Shown here: positions 1 through 8,498 of the stretch, piece after piece | How positions within the stretch are numbered: position 1 is the first letter of the stretch | Layout: each line of letters starts with the position of its first letter | Notes under the pieces: model-generated | What the model saw: the letters and a program-made list of their open reading frames with translations, nothing else | Told to the model about the DNA's origin: nothing | Database searches by the model: none | DNA from: Chlorobium sp. | GTDB lineage: Bacteria; Bacteroidota; Chlorobiia; Chlorobiales; Chlorobiaceae | NCBI GenBank assembly: GCA_028278005.1 | Contig: JANQFD010000002.1 | Coordinates: 1-15,966 of the forward strand | Length of the DNA: 15,966 nucleotides | Direction of reading: 5' to 3' | Translations under genes and position numbers: made by a program

Positions 1-1256
1 CAGGATGGGGGATAGCAGACAACGATACAAATCCTGATCTGGTTATTATTCATACCTGTGCCGTTACCGCTCAGGCGGAAAAGAAGTCAAGGCAGCAAAT
101 CAGAAAAATGGTACAGAAGTATCCGCAGAGCAAAATAGCGGTCACGGGCTGCTATGCGCAGTTGAGCCCGGATGACATTGAGAAAATTGACGGTGTGGAT
201 GTTATCCTTGGCACAAAAGAAAAATTTGCTGCACAAAAATATATAACGGCTGGAAATGAAAAGATATACAGAGAAATATCACCGCCTGAAACCATAACTG
301 AAGCTTCGCCTGCGCATTCGTTTGTTTCCGGAAAAGAGTGGGGAAGAACACGTGCTTTTCTGAAGATTCAGGATGGTTGTGACTATGGTTGCAGTTACTG
401 CACGATTCCCCTTGCACGAGGAAAATCATGCTCTGTACCGCTTGAAAAGGTTATAGAGGGAGCAGGCAGGCTTGCCGAAGCAGGGTATCGTGAGATCGTT
501 CTGACAGGTATCAATATTGCCGACTACCGTAACGGTTCTGATGGACTTGTAGAGCTGCTGGAAAAGCTGGAGTCTGTCGATGTCGGAAGGATCAGGATAA
601 GTTCTGTCGAGCCGGACGTGCTCAGTGACAGACTTATAGACAGAGTTGCGACCTCATCAAAGATCATGCCTCATTTTCACCTTCCTCTTCAATCCGGCTC
701 CGATGCTATACTGTCGGCAATGCATCGCCGCTATACCGCATCAGGTTACAGTGAGCGTTTGCATAAGGCGGTTGAGACCATACAGGACTGCGCTGTCGGT
801 GCGGATGTCATGATCGGTTATCCCGGGGAGACCGAAGACGATTTCCGGGCAACATGCGAACTGCTTGAATCACTCCCGGTAGCTTATCTGCATGTTTTTA
901 CCTGCTCCATCCGGCAGGGAACCTCACTTGCGGCAGAGGTTACAGCCGGAATTCGTCAGAGAACCTTATCTGAAACAGCGCGAGCAAGAAGCGGGATGCT
1001 GCTTGAGCTGGCCGGGAAAAAACAACGTGAGTTTACGAGGCAATATGCAGGCCGGGAGCTTGATGTGCTTTTCGAGGATCAACAGGTCGTTGAAGGAGGG
1101 CTAACGAAGATTTCCGGGTATTCACGCAACTACCTCAGGGTACAGGTTATTACGAAAGATAACCTGACCGCTCGTGATCTTGTAGGGAGAGAGGAGAAAG
1201 TTTATATCGAAAGCATGAGTGACGATTTGATTTTAGGGGGTAGATTTGTAACTTAG
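1..1256 (+). CDS. mtaB: tRNA methylthiotransferase, MtaB-like (5' end missing)
   Basis: Radical SAM enzyme that would add a methylthio group to a modified adenosine (t6A or i6A) at tRNA position 37. The reading frame enters from the left edge (first full codon at 3) and gives 417 residues to the TAG stop. Only about the first 30 residues and the first cluster cysteine of the N-terminal domain should be missing. Visible are HTCAVT (Cys 19 of the visible part) and VTGCYAQ of the N-terminal methylthiotransferase domain, then the radical SAM motif CDYGCSYC (first Cys codon at 378), the HLPLQSGSD stretch, an MIGYPGETEDDF motif, and a C-terminal TRAM-like domain over roughly the last 60 residues. 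The HVF...S.R.GT pattern after the SAM domain favours the MtaB (t6A) branch over MiaB or RimO, but I did not test this with an alignment. Internal ATG at 108 is not the start because homologous sequence continues upstream. Confidence 0.85.
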   Translation, partial: GWGIADNDTNPDLVIIHTCAVTAQAEKKSRQQIRKMVQKYPQSKIAVTGCYAQLSPDDIEKIDGVDVILGTKEKFAAQKYITAGNEKIYREISPPETITEASPAHSFVSGKEWGRTRAFLKIQDGCDYGCSYCTIPLARGKSCSVPLEKVIEGAGRLAEAGYREIVLTGINIADYRNGSDGLVELLEKLESVDVGRIRISSVEPDVLSDRLIDRVATSSKIMPHFHLPLQSGSDAILSAMHRRYTASGYSERLHKAVETIQDCAVGADVMIGYPGETEDDFRATCELLESLPVAYLHVFTCSIRQGTSLAAEVTAGIRQRTLSETARARSGMLLELAGKKQREFTRQYAGRELDVLFEDQQVVEGGLTKISGYSRNYLRVQVITKDNLTARDLVGREEKVYIESMSDDLILGGRFVT

Positions 1257-1331
1257 AAGCCGTTTTTTACGAAATGTTTCCTTATACCGTGATGTTTCTC
1301 CGACTTGTTAATCTGTCAAATAACTATTCAC

Positions 1332-1865
1332 ATGCCTATTAAATCCCGTATCCGCACTATCCCTGACTATCCAAAAAAAGGAATCATGTTTCGTGACATA
1401 ACGACCCTCCTCAAGGATCCGGTCGGCTTCAGGCTTGTTATTGACCAAATTACGCAGCATTATCTCGAGAACGGGGTGGATTTTGATGTAATAGTCGGTA
1501 TGGAGGCAAGGGGCTTTATCATAGGAGGAGCGCTCTCATATACTCTGGGAAAAGGGTTTGTCCCGATAAGAAAACCCGGCAAGCTTCCGGGCGAGGTTAT
1601 CGATCAGGAGTACCAGCTTGAATACGGAACCGATAAAGTGGAGATGCATATCGATGCTCTCGAAAAAGGAACCTGCGTACTTCTTGTAGACGACCTGCTT
1701 GCAACCGGCGGGACTGCTCTTGCAGGAGCTGCACTGGTTGAGAAAGTGGGGGGTGTGGTGGCTGAAATGGCGTTTATCGTCAATCTGCCGGACATCGGCG
1801 GTCAGAAGAAGCTCGAGAGCAAAGGCTATAAGCTCTATTGCCTTACGGAATTTGAAGGGGAATAA
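1332..1865 (+). CDS. apt: Adenine phosphoribosyltransferase
   Basis: Cytosolic purine salvage enzyme: adenine + PRPP gives AMP + pyrophosphate. The 177-residue product has the normal Apt length. It begins MPIKSRIRTIPDYPKKGIMFRDIT, cut here as residues 1-24, which is the standard Apt N-terminus. It carries the EARGFIIG segment (about 59-66), the RKPGKLPG loop (about 80-87) and the PRPP-binding loop VLLVDDLLATGGT (116-128). The frame is open upstream to a TTG at 1305, but family length and the typical N-terminus favour the ATG at 1332. No clear Shine-Dalgarno is seen at either start. It lies 75 bp after mtaB and only 5 bp before nhaD, so it is probably cotranscribed with the antiporter. Confidence 0.95.
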   Translation: MPIKSRIRTIPDYPKKGIMFRDITTLLKDPVGFRLVIDQITQHYLENGVDFDVIVGMEARGFIIGGALSYTLGKGFVPIRKPGKLPGEVIDQEYQLEYGTDKVEMHIDALEKGTCVLLVDDLLATGGTALAGAALVEKVGGVVAEMAFIVNLPDIGGQKKLESKGYKLYCLTEFEGE

Positions 1866-1870
1866 AGCGC

Positions 1871-3340
1871 ATGAAAGATTCGTTGCCTCGCTTTTTGTTT
1901 TTGATACTTACTGCTTCTTTTGTGATACTTGCCGGTTTCAGCACAAACTTGTGTGCCTCTGAAGCAATTGAAGCTGGTCATGTCGCCGGGGAAGTTGCTC
2001 ATCTTCCTCCGTTATGGATGGTTATTCCTTTTGCCATCTTACTGCTCATGATTGCCACCGGGCCTCTTTTTTACCATCATTTCTGGGAGCATCACTATCC
2101 CAAGGTTGCGGTCGGTCTCGGTTCATTTGTCGCGGTGTTTTACGCTTTTTTCATGGACCACGGAACGCATGCGTTACTCCATACCCTTGAAGAATATATC
2201 TCGTTCATTGCTCTTATAGCATCGCTTTTTATTGTTTCAGGGGGGATTTTGATTAATATCGGTGCCCGCGGCAGACCCCTTGTTAACGGCGGGTTGCTTT
2301 TTTTCGGGTCGATTCTTGCAGATGTCATAGGCACAACAGGAGCATCGATGCTCCTGATCCGTCCCTATATGCGCATCAATGAGGGGCGTCTCAAGCCATT
2401 CCATATAGTGTTTTTCATTATTCTTGTCAGTAATATCGGCGGTGGTTTGACTCCCATCGGTGATCCTCCTCTTTTCCTCGGATTTCTCAAAGGAGTTCCT
2501 TTTTTCTGGATATTGAAAGAGGTCTGGCACATCTGGCTGATTACGGTTATTGTGCTGATAGGTCTGTTTATGATTTTCGATACTATGGCCGGTAAAGGAA
2601 CAGTACCTGAAGAATTTCAAAAACATGCAGGAAAAATCCTCGAGATCAAGGGCTCCCGGAGTTTTGCTTTCCTAGGGATAATCATCGTTTCGGTGTTCAT
2701 GGATCCCGCAGTCATCTCCGGTTTCCCCAGTTTGCAGGAAATGCTTCATGTTCCATTCGGAATTCGGGAGGTTATCATGTTTACCGTAGCGTTTGCCGCA
2801 TACAAAACAGCTGACCAGGAGGCGATGAAAGGCAACGAATTCAATTTCGAGCCGATCAAGGAAGTTGCCTTTCTGTTTATCGGTATTTTCGCAACCATGA
2901 TACCGGCACTCGAACTTATAGGAGCATATGCGGAATCTCATGCTGCAGAGTTTTCCGTTTCCCGTTTTTACTGGCTGACCGGATCTCTTTCAGGGGTGCT
3001 GGATAATGCGCCGACCTATCTGAATTTTCTGGCCGGCTCTATGGGTAAATTCGGATCGGATATCGGATCGGTTGAAGCTGTCCGCAGTTTTGCCGACGGT
3101 GTTCAATCCCCGATTGCATCCGATGTACCGTCGGATGTGTACCTGCTCGCCATATCGGTTGCTGCGGTGTTTTTCGGAGCAATGACCTATATAGGCAACG
3201 CCCCGAACTTCATGGTTAAAAATATTGCCGAGCAGGCTGATGTCGAGGTGCCGAGCTTTGTCGAATATGTGTACAAGTATTCTCTGCCAATACTGCTACC
3301 GGTTTTTGCAGTGATCTGGTATGTGTTTTTCAATTATTAG
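1871..3340 (+). CDS. nhaD: Na+/H+ antiporter, NhaD family
   Basis: Integral inner-membrane antiporter expected to expel Na+ (or Li+) in exchange for H+. The 489-residue protein has a signal-like hydrophobic N-terminus (about residues 7-30) followed by roughly a dozen hydrophobic segments. Diagnostic NhaD stretches are visible: SNIGGGLTPIGDPP (187-200), SGVLDNAPTYLNF (374-386) and TYIGNAPNFMVK (439-450). The paired NAP motifs are typical of the ion-transporter superfamily. The GAAGGGG run at the end of apt lies about 10 bases before the ATG and can serve as ribosome binding site, which ties its translation to apt. NhaD proteins are known mainly from halophilic or alkaliphilic bacteria and chloroplasts, so this fits a saline-water organism. 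The substrate ion is inferred from the family. Confidence 0.9.
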   Translation: MKDSLPRFLFLILTASFVILAGFSTNLCASEAIEAGHVAGEVAHLPPLWMVIPFAILLLMIATGPLFYHHFWEHHYPKVAVGLGSFVAVFYAFFMDHGTHALLHTLEEYISFIALIASLFIVSGGILINIGARGRPLVNGGLLFFGSILADVIGTTGASMLLIRPYMRINEGRLKPFHIVFFIILVSNIGGGLTPIGDPPLFLGFLKGVPFFWILKEVWHIWLITVIVLIGLFMIFDTMAGKGTVPEEFQKHAGKILEIKGSRSFAFLGIIIVSVFMDPAVISGFPSLQEMLHVPFGIREVIMFTVAFAAYKTADQEAMKGNEFNFEPIKEVAFLFIGIFATMIPALELIGAYAESHAAEFSVSRFYWLTGSLSGVLDNAPTYLNFLAGSMGKFGSDIGSVEAVRSFADGVQSPIASDVPSDVYLLAISVAAVFFGAMTYIGNAPNFMVKNIAEQADVEVPSFVEYVYKYSLPILLPVFAVIWYVFFNY

Positions 3341-3406
3341 CCTACAATCAGGTGATGCCGCAGAGCAAAGAGAGTCCGAATAACAATTCTATTGGGGGTA
3401 GACATT

Positions 3407-3793
3407 ATGAAGGGTTTTGTCCAGGCAATACAGGACGGTGAAAACGGCCTGGTGTTCAGGAACTCCATTTTCGTTCCCTTTCACCTTGAACTGCTCAGCG
3501 TGTGGATAGGAAAGGAAATGTCACTTCTTGCTGTGCCGGATCTGTTGACAGACTTCTGTGATGGAAACGGTCAGATTGCGGTTCGTGAAGGAGACCGGTA
3601 TACCAACCTTGTGTTCAGAAAATTCGGTGATCTGCCCAAAGAGCTTGGCCGGTCCAAGGGACATATCATTTTGCATGCGGCAGAAAAGGGATGTGACATT
3701 TTCGATGAAGAAAACAGACACTACATAAAGGTGGGTTTTACTGACCGTCATATACTGGATTTCGAGCTTGTCGACGACCCTTTCTATCTGTAG
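3407..3793 (+). CDS. Hypothetical protein, 128 aa
   Basis: I do not recognise this protein. The ATG at 3407 is preceded by a good Shine-Dalgarno, GGGGG at 3394-3398, with an 8-base gap. That decides this start over the upstream TTG at 3392. The product is 128 residues, soluble, without signal peptide, membrane segment or cysteine cluster (two isolated Cys). It is mixed alpha/beta in appearance and ends in FELVDDPFYL. It lies 66 bp after nhaD on the same strand, with no terminator-like hairpin in between, so it may share the transcript. Codon use looks like that of its neighbours. It is probably a real, lineage-restricted gene, given the strong ribosome binding site and the isolated position. 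Function unknown. Confidence 0.7.
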   Translation: MKGFVQAIQDGENGLVFRNSIFVPFHLELLSVWIGKEMSLLAVPDLLTDFCDGNGQIAVREGDRYTNLVFRKFGDLPKELGRSKGHIILHAAEKGCDIFDEENRHYIKVGFTDRHILDFELVDDPFYL

Positions 3794-3932
3794 GATCACG
3801 GGAGCAAAACTTCCTTAAACCACCATGTTTGCTTTACGCCGTTGACGCTTCGTAGAGCATTGCTCGAAATCATCAGTGGCTCTCTGTACATTACGGTCTA
3901 TGCGCAAGGTTCGGCTCATGACCAGGGTTATG

Positions 3933-4232
3933 CTAAACCTTGAGGCTTTGGCTGACAGCGTGTTTGAACTCTTTCGAAATCTTGAAGGTCGGAACATTTT
4001 TTGCGTCGACAGAGACTTTCTCTCCCGTTCTTGGGTTGCGCGCCAGACGCTGGTTCTTGTAACGGATGTTGAAGGAACCGAAACCCCTGATCTCGATTCT
4101 TTTGCCAGCCTTCAATGAGTCGATAATGCTCTCAAAAAGAGAATCAACCACCGATTCGGTTTCATGCTTGGTAAGCCCGGTTCGGTGAGAGATGGTATTA
4201 ACAAGATCCGCTTTTGTCGTTGTATTTCCCAT
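3933..4232 (-). CDS. HU/IHF-family DNA-binding protein
   Basis: Small nucleoid-associated protein of 99 residues, expected to bind and bend DNA as a dimer. The N-terminal helices (MGNTTTKADLVNTISHRTGL, residues 1-20, and the following helix), the IEIRGFGSF turn (47-54) and the beta-arm motif RNPRTGE (65-71) with the intercalating Pro67 are classical HU/IHF features. The C-terminal PTFKISKEFK (81-90) also fits. The IEIRGFGSF and RNPRTG signatures occur in both HU and IHF subunits, so I do not assign a subunit name. It is the last gene of the - strand run ftsH, tauE-like, HU, with 38 bp separating it from the permease. It could be cotranscribed or have its own promoter in that gap, where nothing convincing is seen. 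Confidence 0.92.
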   Translation of the reverse strand: MGNTTTKADLVNTISHRTGLTKHETESVVDSLFESIIDSLKAGKRIEIRGFGSFNIRYKNQRLARNPRTGEKVSVDAKNVPTFKISKEFKHAVSQSLKV

Positions 4233-4270
4233 GTCGCTTAAGTTCTAAGGTTAGATGACGTTACCAATTA

Positions 4271-4636
4271 TTATTGTAACCAAATTCGTACCGCAACAAT
4301 TCCAATAAATACAGCAAAAAATTTACGCAGCAGTTCGTTTGTCATGGATGTTGCGATCTTTGCTCCGAAAAGTGCCCCCAGAAAAAGGCCGGCAGCAATG
4401 ATAATCCCGAACCAGATGTGTTCGGAGCTGATCTTTCCCGCCCTGTAGTATTCGAGCACACCCAGAAGTCCAACCGGAAGAAGCAGTGCTATAAGTGAAG
4501 TTGCGTTTGCGGTATGTTGAGGGAAACCCATAACAAGCACAAGAACAGGAACGATAATGAGTCCCCCTCCAATACCGAACATGCCTGAAAGAATTCCGGC
4601 AGCTATTCCTGTCATGAACATCCATATGATTTGCAT
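4271..4636 (-). CDS. Half-size TauE/SafE-type membrane permease
   Basis: Membrane protein of 121 residues belonging to the TauE/SafE (DUF81) family, whose members export sulfite, sulfonates or other organosulfur anions. The N-terminal GMFGIGGGLIIVPVL (about residues 18-32) is the family's hallmark. About four hydrophobic segments are visible (roughly 3-35, 41-61, 74-96, 104-119). Usual family members have 240-260 residues and two such repeats, so this is a single-repeat protein that would need to dimerise. It is not obviously truncated, because both ends are clean. A GGAG about 7 bases upstream of the ATG supports the start. It begins 25 bp after the ftsH stop on the same strand, suggesting cotranscription. 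The substrate cannot be read from sequence. In a sulfide oxidiser, sulfite or a related anion is a reasonable guess. Confidence 0.85.
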   Translation of the reverse strand: MQIIWMFMTGIAAGILSGMFGIGGGLIIVPVLVLVMGFPQHTANATSLIALLLPVGLLGVLEYYRAGKISSEHIWFGIIIAAGLFLGALFGAKIATSMTNELLRKFFAVFIGIVAVRIWLQ

Positions 4637-4661
4637 GAAGCGCTCCGTCTAAGGAAAGAGG

Positions 4662-6641
4662 TTATGAAAGGGCGACGGAAGTGCCGCCTGCATCTATAAT
4701 TGCATCGATCTCGTCGTTGTTCAGTATCTCTTTTTCTATCAGCGCAGCAGCAAGTGCATGGAGAAGATTCTTTTTGTCGGTGAGAATACGCTTGGCATTT
4801 TCCATGCATTCCATAACGATGTTGCGGACCTCCACATCTATCTGCAGGGCGGTTTCCTCACTGTATTCACGCACATGAGAATAATCTTTGCCGAGAAAGA
4901 CCTCTTTGTGCCCGTCTCCATAATTTATCGGACCGAGTTTTTCGCTCATTCCCCAGCTTCTCACCATTTTCCGGGCAATTTCGGTTGCCCGTTCAATATC
5001 ATTTTCCGCCCCTGTGCTCGTCTGATCGAAAATCAGCTTTTCAGCCGCCCTTCCGCCGAGCGCATAGGTGATCATGGCAATCAGGTTGTCCCTGTCCTGA
5101 GTGTATCGGTCTTCTTCCGGAAGGTATGCAGTCTGGCCAAGGGAGCGTCCCCTGGGTATGATAGTCACTTTGTGGATAGGGTCTGAACCCTTGGTGAATT
5201 TGGCAACCAGAACATGGCCGGACTCATGATAGGCAGTGATTTTTTTCTGCTCGTCCGAAATGTACATACTTCTTCTTTCGGGACCCATAAGGATTTTATC
5301 CCTTGCGGCTTCGAAATTATCCAGCGATATATCTTTTCTCCCTTCGCGCGAAGCCAGGAGTGCCGCCTCGTTGATGAGGTTTGCAAGATCTGCTCCGGAA
5401 AATCCGGGGGTGCTCTGTGCGATTTTCTCGATATCGACGTCAGGTGCAAGAGGGGTTTTGCGTGAATGGATGTTCAGTATAGCCACCCGCCCGCGTATAT
5501 CGGGTTTATCGATTGTTATCTGACGGTCAAATCTGCCGGGCCTCAGAAGTGCCGTATCCAGAACGTCCGGGCGATTTGTGGCAGCTATCAGGATAACATT
5601 GTCCTTGGTGGTGAACCCGTCCATCTCGACAAGGAGCTGGTTCAGTGTCTGCTCGCGTTCATCGTGTCCTCCCCCCAGACCGGCACCACGGCTGCGGCCT
5701 ACAGCATCGATCTCGTCAATAAAAATGATGCAGGGGGCATTTTTTTTGGCTGTCTCGAACAGGTCGCGTACTCTTGCTGCTCCAACACCGACAAACATTT
5801 CAACAAAATCAGCACCGGAAATCGAGAAAAAAGGAACTTTTGCTTCTCCGGCAATTGCTTTGGCAAGCAGGGTCTTGCCGGTGCCCGGAGGGCCGAGAAG
5901 CAAAACTCCCTTTGGAATCTTGCCCCCGACTTGCTGAAACTTGTCGGGATTCATCAGAAAATCAACTGTTTCCCTGAGCTCTTCGACCGCCTCGTCCACA
6001 CCTGCAACGTCCTCGAATGTCACCTTGACGTCAAAATCACTGACAAGTTTTGCGCGGCTTTTGCCAAAAGCGAAAATATTTTTCTGCATACCGCCGTTCT
6101 GCATCGACATGCGACGGAAAATGAAGAAGTAGATTGCGGCGAAAATAAGCCAGGGAGCCAGCAGAATAAGAAAGTTGTTGAAGTCATTTGTGCCTTCCCG
6201 AACTTTTACCTCAATGCCTTTCTCGGCCAGGATATCAGCCTGTTCAATCGAAAATTCAGGTACCCTGGTGGCAAAACGGTCAACCTGTTCCCTCGAGCCG
6301 TCTATAAGCTGGAGTGTTGCAGGGCTTTTAAGAATACCTTTCAGCACCGCGGACCGGTCAGGCGCAGTCTCGACTGTCAATGATACGATCATATCCTGAC
6401 CGAGAACCTTGCGGTACTCATTGTATGTGATTTCCCTGGAGTCGTCCTGGATGAAAAATCTCTGGAAAACAAATATGAACACCAGAAACAACATGATGTA
6501 GATCAATATCCTGGGAAATCGTTCTTTTGTTCCTTCGCCGCTTCCTCCGCTTCCAAACCATCCTCCAGAGTCGGGATCAGGGTCTTTGACAGGTTTGAAT
6601 TTATTCTCTGCCTGTTTTCTTTTCTCTTCTTTGTCAGCCAT
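4662..6641 (-). CDS. ftsH: ATP-dependent zinc metalloprotease FtsH
   Basis: Membrane-anchored AAA+ protease that degrades damaged membrane proteins and selected regulators as a hexamer. The full-length 659-residue product shows a charged, Gly-rich cytosolic N-terminus, TM1 at about 43-63, a periplasmic FtsH-extracellular domain, TM2 at about 156-176, Walker A GPPGTGKT (250-257), Walker B IIFIDE (305-310), the second region of homology with TNRPDVLDTALLRPGRFDR (355-373, Arg fingers near the end), the zinc site HESGH (472-476) and the likely third ligand Asp548 in GAENDIE. All catalytic residues are present. It is transcribed away from gltX and is followed within 25 bp by the TauE/SafE-like gene. 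No strong Shine-Dalgarno precedes the ATG. The C-terminus ends in a short polar tail. Confidence 0.97.
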   Translation of the reverse strand: MADKEEKRKQAENKFKPVKDPDPDSGGWFGSGGSGEGTKERFPRILIYIMLFLVFIFVFQRFFIQDDSREITYNEYRKVLGQDMIVSLTVETAPDRSAVLKGILKSPATLQLIDGSREQVDRFATRVPEFSIEQADILAEKGIEVKVREGTNDFNNFLILLAPWLIFAAIYFFIFRRMSMQNGGMQKNIFAFGKSRAKLVSDFDVKVTFEDVAGVDEAVEELRETVDFLMNPDKFQQVGGKIPKGVLLLGPPGTGKTLLAKAIAGEAKVPFFSISGADFVEMFVGVGAARVRDLFETAKKNAPCIIFIDEIDAVGRSRGAGLGGGHDEREQTLNQLLVEMDGFTTKDNVILIAATNRPDVLDTALLRPGRFDRQITIDKPDIRGRVAILNIHSRKTPLAPDVDIEKIAQSTPGFSGADLANLINEAALLASREGRKDISLDNFEAARDKILMGPERRSMYISDEQKKITAYHESGHVLVAKFTKGSDPIHKVTIIPRGRSLGQTAYLPEEDRYTQDRDNLIAMITYALGGRAAEKLIFDQTSTGAENDIERATEIARKMVRSWGMSEKLGPINYGDGHKEVFLGKDYSHVREYSEETALQIDVEVRNIVMECMENAKRILTDKKNLLHALAAALIEKEILNNDEIDAIIDAGGTSVALS

Positions 6642-6738
6642 TTCTATCGGTCTGGTGTTTAGGCTTCATGGTAACTTGCCTTTTTAAAAGTAATTAAAAG
6701 TACAACTATAAGGGTAGATAAAAAGTTTAAAAAGGGAT

Positions 6739-6792
6739 GCAGGTTTTCGAAATATTCCTGCCGGTCGTTTCACAACAATCAATGTCCGGCAG
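6739..6792. promoter_or_regulatory. Two competing inverted repeats in the ftsH-gltX divergent spacer
   Basis: GCAGG (6739-6743) pairs with CCTGC (6757-6761). CTGCCGG (6758-6764) pairs perfectly with CCGGCAG (6786-6792). The two hairpins share CTGC, so only one can form at a time. Neither is followed by a T-run, so they are not simple terminators. The whole 272 bp spacer (6642-6913) holds the promoters of ftsH and gltX, and no convincing -35/-10 pair stands out in it. A weaker GCACC-GAAAA-GGTGT hairpin sits at about 6846-6860 near the gltX side. A function as operator or transcript leader is conjecture. Confidence 0.3.
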
Positions 6793-6913
6793 CTGGGGGC
6801 TATAGGAATAACAGGGACTTTTTCTTAAATTCATTGCCTTTACACGCACCGAAAAGGTGTACCTGATACTATTATACATATACATCAAATCAGCAAACAG
6901 CAGTAACACTATC

Positions 6914-8434
6914 ATGCAGACAACACCTGTTAATCGGGTAAGAACAAGATTTGCTCCATCACCGACAGGTTACCTCCATGTGGGTGGGCTCCGGACAGCT
7001 CTCTATAATTACCTCTATGCGAAAAAGATGAACGGTGATTTCATTGTGAGGATAGAGGACACCGATCAGGCGAGGAAAGTTGAGGGTGCCGAGAAAAGTC
7101 TGCTGGAAACCCTTGCTGTTACAGGCATCGTTCCTGACGAGAGCTTCATGCACGGGGGTAATTTCGGTCCTTACATCCAGTCTGAAAGGCTTGAAACGTA
7201 CATGCAGTTTTGCCGGCAGCTGCTTGAAGAGAAAAACGCCTATTACTGTTTTTCAACCGCAGAGGAGCTGGAAGAAAACCGCAAGCTTCAGATGAAGCAG
7301 GGTATGCAGCCGAAATACAACCGCAAATGGCTTCCCGAAGAAATGGGGGGGACAATGCCGGAAAGCGAGATCAGAAAAAAACTTGAAGCAGGATTGCCGT
7401 ATGTTGTTCGAATGAGAGTGCCGGATTACATTTCCATCATGTTCGAGGATATGGTTCGGGGTCCGGTAGAATTTGATTCGGCAACAGTGGACGACCAGGT
7501 ACTGATGAAATCGGACGGTTTTCCAACCTACCATTTTGCCAGCGTGATCGATGACCATCTTATGGAGATCAGTCATGTCATTCGTGGGGAAGAGTGGCTT
7601 TCATCGATGCCCAAACACCTTTTGCTGTATGAATTTTTTGGATGGGAGCCCCCGAAGGCAGCACATCTGCCCCTGTTGCTCAATCCGGACCGGTCAAAGC
7701 TCAGCAAACGCCAGGGCGATGTTGCGGTTGAAGATTTTATCAGGAAAGGATACAGTCATGAAGCCATCATAAATTTTGTCGCTCTGCTTGGATGGAATGA
7801 AGGCGAAGGCAGCGAGAGAGAGGTTTACAGCCTCGATGAACTTAAGGAAAAGTTCACGATCGAAAGAGTTGGAAAAGCAGGGGCGGTGTTTAATGTCGAA
7901 AAGCTCGGGTGGCTTGAAAAACAATATATAAAGGCCCGTCCGCTTGAAGCAATCGTCAAGAAAATAAAATCCCTTCTCCGGGATGAGCTTGAGAAAAAAA
8001 GCACAGATATGGACACCGGTCGTATTTCAAGCGACGAATATCTTGGTCAGGTTGTCGAACTCATGCGTGAACGTGTGAGTTTCGAGCATGAATTCATAAC
8101 CTTTTCAAGTTATTTCTTTTTCGATCCTCAAGAGTACGAAGAGAAAGCTGTCCAGAAACGCTGGGCGAGCGACACCAACAGCGTGCTCGGAGAGTTTATC
8201 GGTGTGCTTGAAGACACAAGCGACTTCAGTGCCGACAATCTCGAGACAGTTCTCAAGGATTTTGTTGCCCCGAGAGAGAAAAAGCCGGCATTTCTTATTC
8301 ACCCTCTGAGAATTCTCACATCCGGTGTAGGGTTCGGGCCAAGCCTTTACCATATGCTTGAAGTCCTTGGAAAAGAGGCTGTCATCCGAAGACTGCGTAA
8401 AGGGATAGAGCGAGTCGACGGTGTAACTTCATGA
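6914..8434 (+). CDS. gltX: Glutamyl-tRNA synthetase
   Basis: Class I aminoacyl-tRNA synthetase that charges tRNA-Glu. In organisms making tetrapyrroles by the C5 route, as green sulfur bacteria do, it also supplies Glu-tRNA for chlorophyll and haem synthesis. From the ATG at 6914 the product has 506 residues. It shows FAPSPTGYLHVGGLRTAL (13-30, HVGG being the HIGH signature), the RIEDTD motif (46-51), the KLSKR signature (262-266) and a C-terminal helical anticodon-binding part. The frame is open upstream to a GTG at 6857, but that would add a hydrophobic 19-residue tail not seen in the family, so I chose 6914. No strong Shine-Dalgarno is visible. The next gene starts 64 bp downstream, and no clear terminator is seen between them, so read-through into the peptide locus is possible. 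Confidence 0.95.
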   Translation: MQTTPVNRVRTRFAPSPTGYLHVGGLRTALYNYLYAKKMNGDFIVRIEDTDQARKVEGAEKSLLETLAVTGIVPDESFMHGGNFGPYIQSERLETYMQFCRQLLEEKNAYYCFSTAEELEENRKLQMKQGMQPKYNRKWLPEEMGGTMPESEIRKKLEAGLPYVVRMRVPDYISIMFEDMVRGPVEFDSATVDDQVLMKSDGFPTYHFASVIDDHLMEISHVIRGEEWLSSMPKHLLLYEFFGWEPPKAAHLPLLLNPDRSKLSKRQGDVAVEDFIRKGYSHEAIINFVALLGWNEGEGSEREVYSLDELKEKFTIERVGKAGAVFNVEKLGWLEKQYIKARPLEAIVKKIKSLLRDELEKKSTDMDTGRISSDEYLGQVVELMRERVSFEHEFITFSSYFFFDPQEYEEKAVQKRWASDTNSVLGEFIGVLEDTSDFSADNLETVLKDFVAPREKKPAFLIHPLRILTSGVGFGPSLYHMLEVLGKEAVIRRLRKGIERVDGVTS

Positions 8435-8498
8435 TGTCAGGGTTTTTTGTTATTCTTGCATGAATAGCACGTAAACCCAACACTACCCCATATGCATT

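Noticed and set aside
3794..3932. A gene or gene remnant between the 128-aa protein and the HU gene
   Set aside because: Short open frames there are mostly overlaps of the HU gene in other frames. No motif, hairpin terminator or repeat stood out.
5466..6383. 305-codon open frame on the + strand opposite ftsH
   Set aside because: It lies entirely antisense to the fully conserved ftsH coding sequence, has no recognisable protein features and is explained by codon bias of the real gene.
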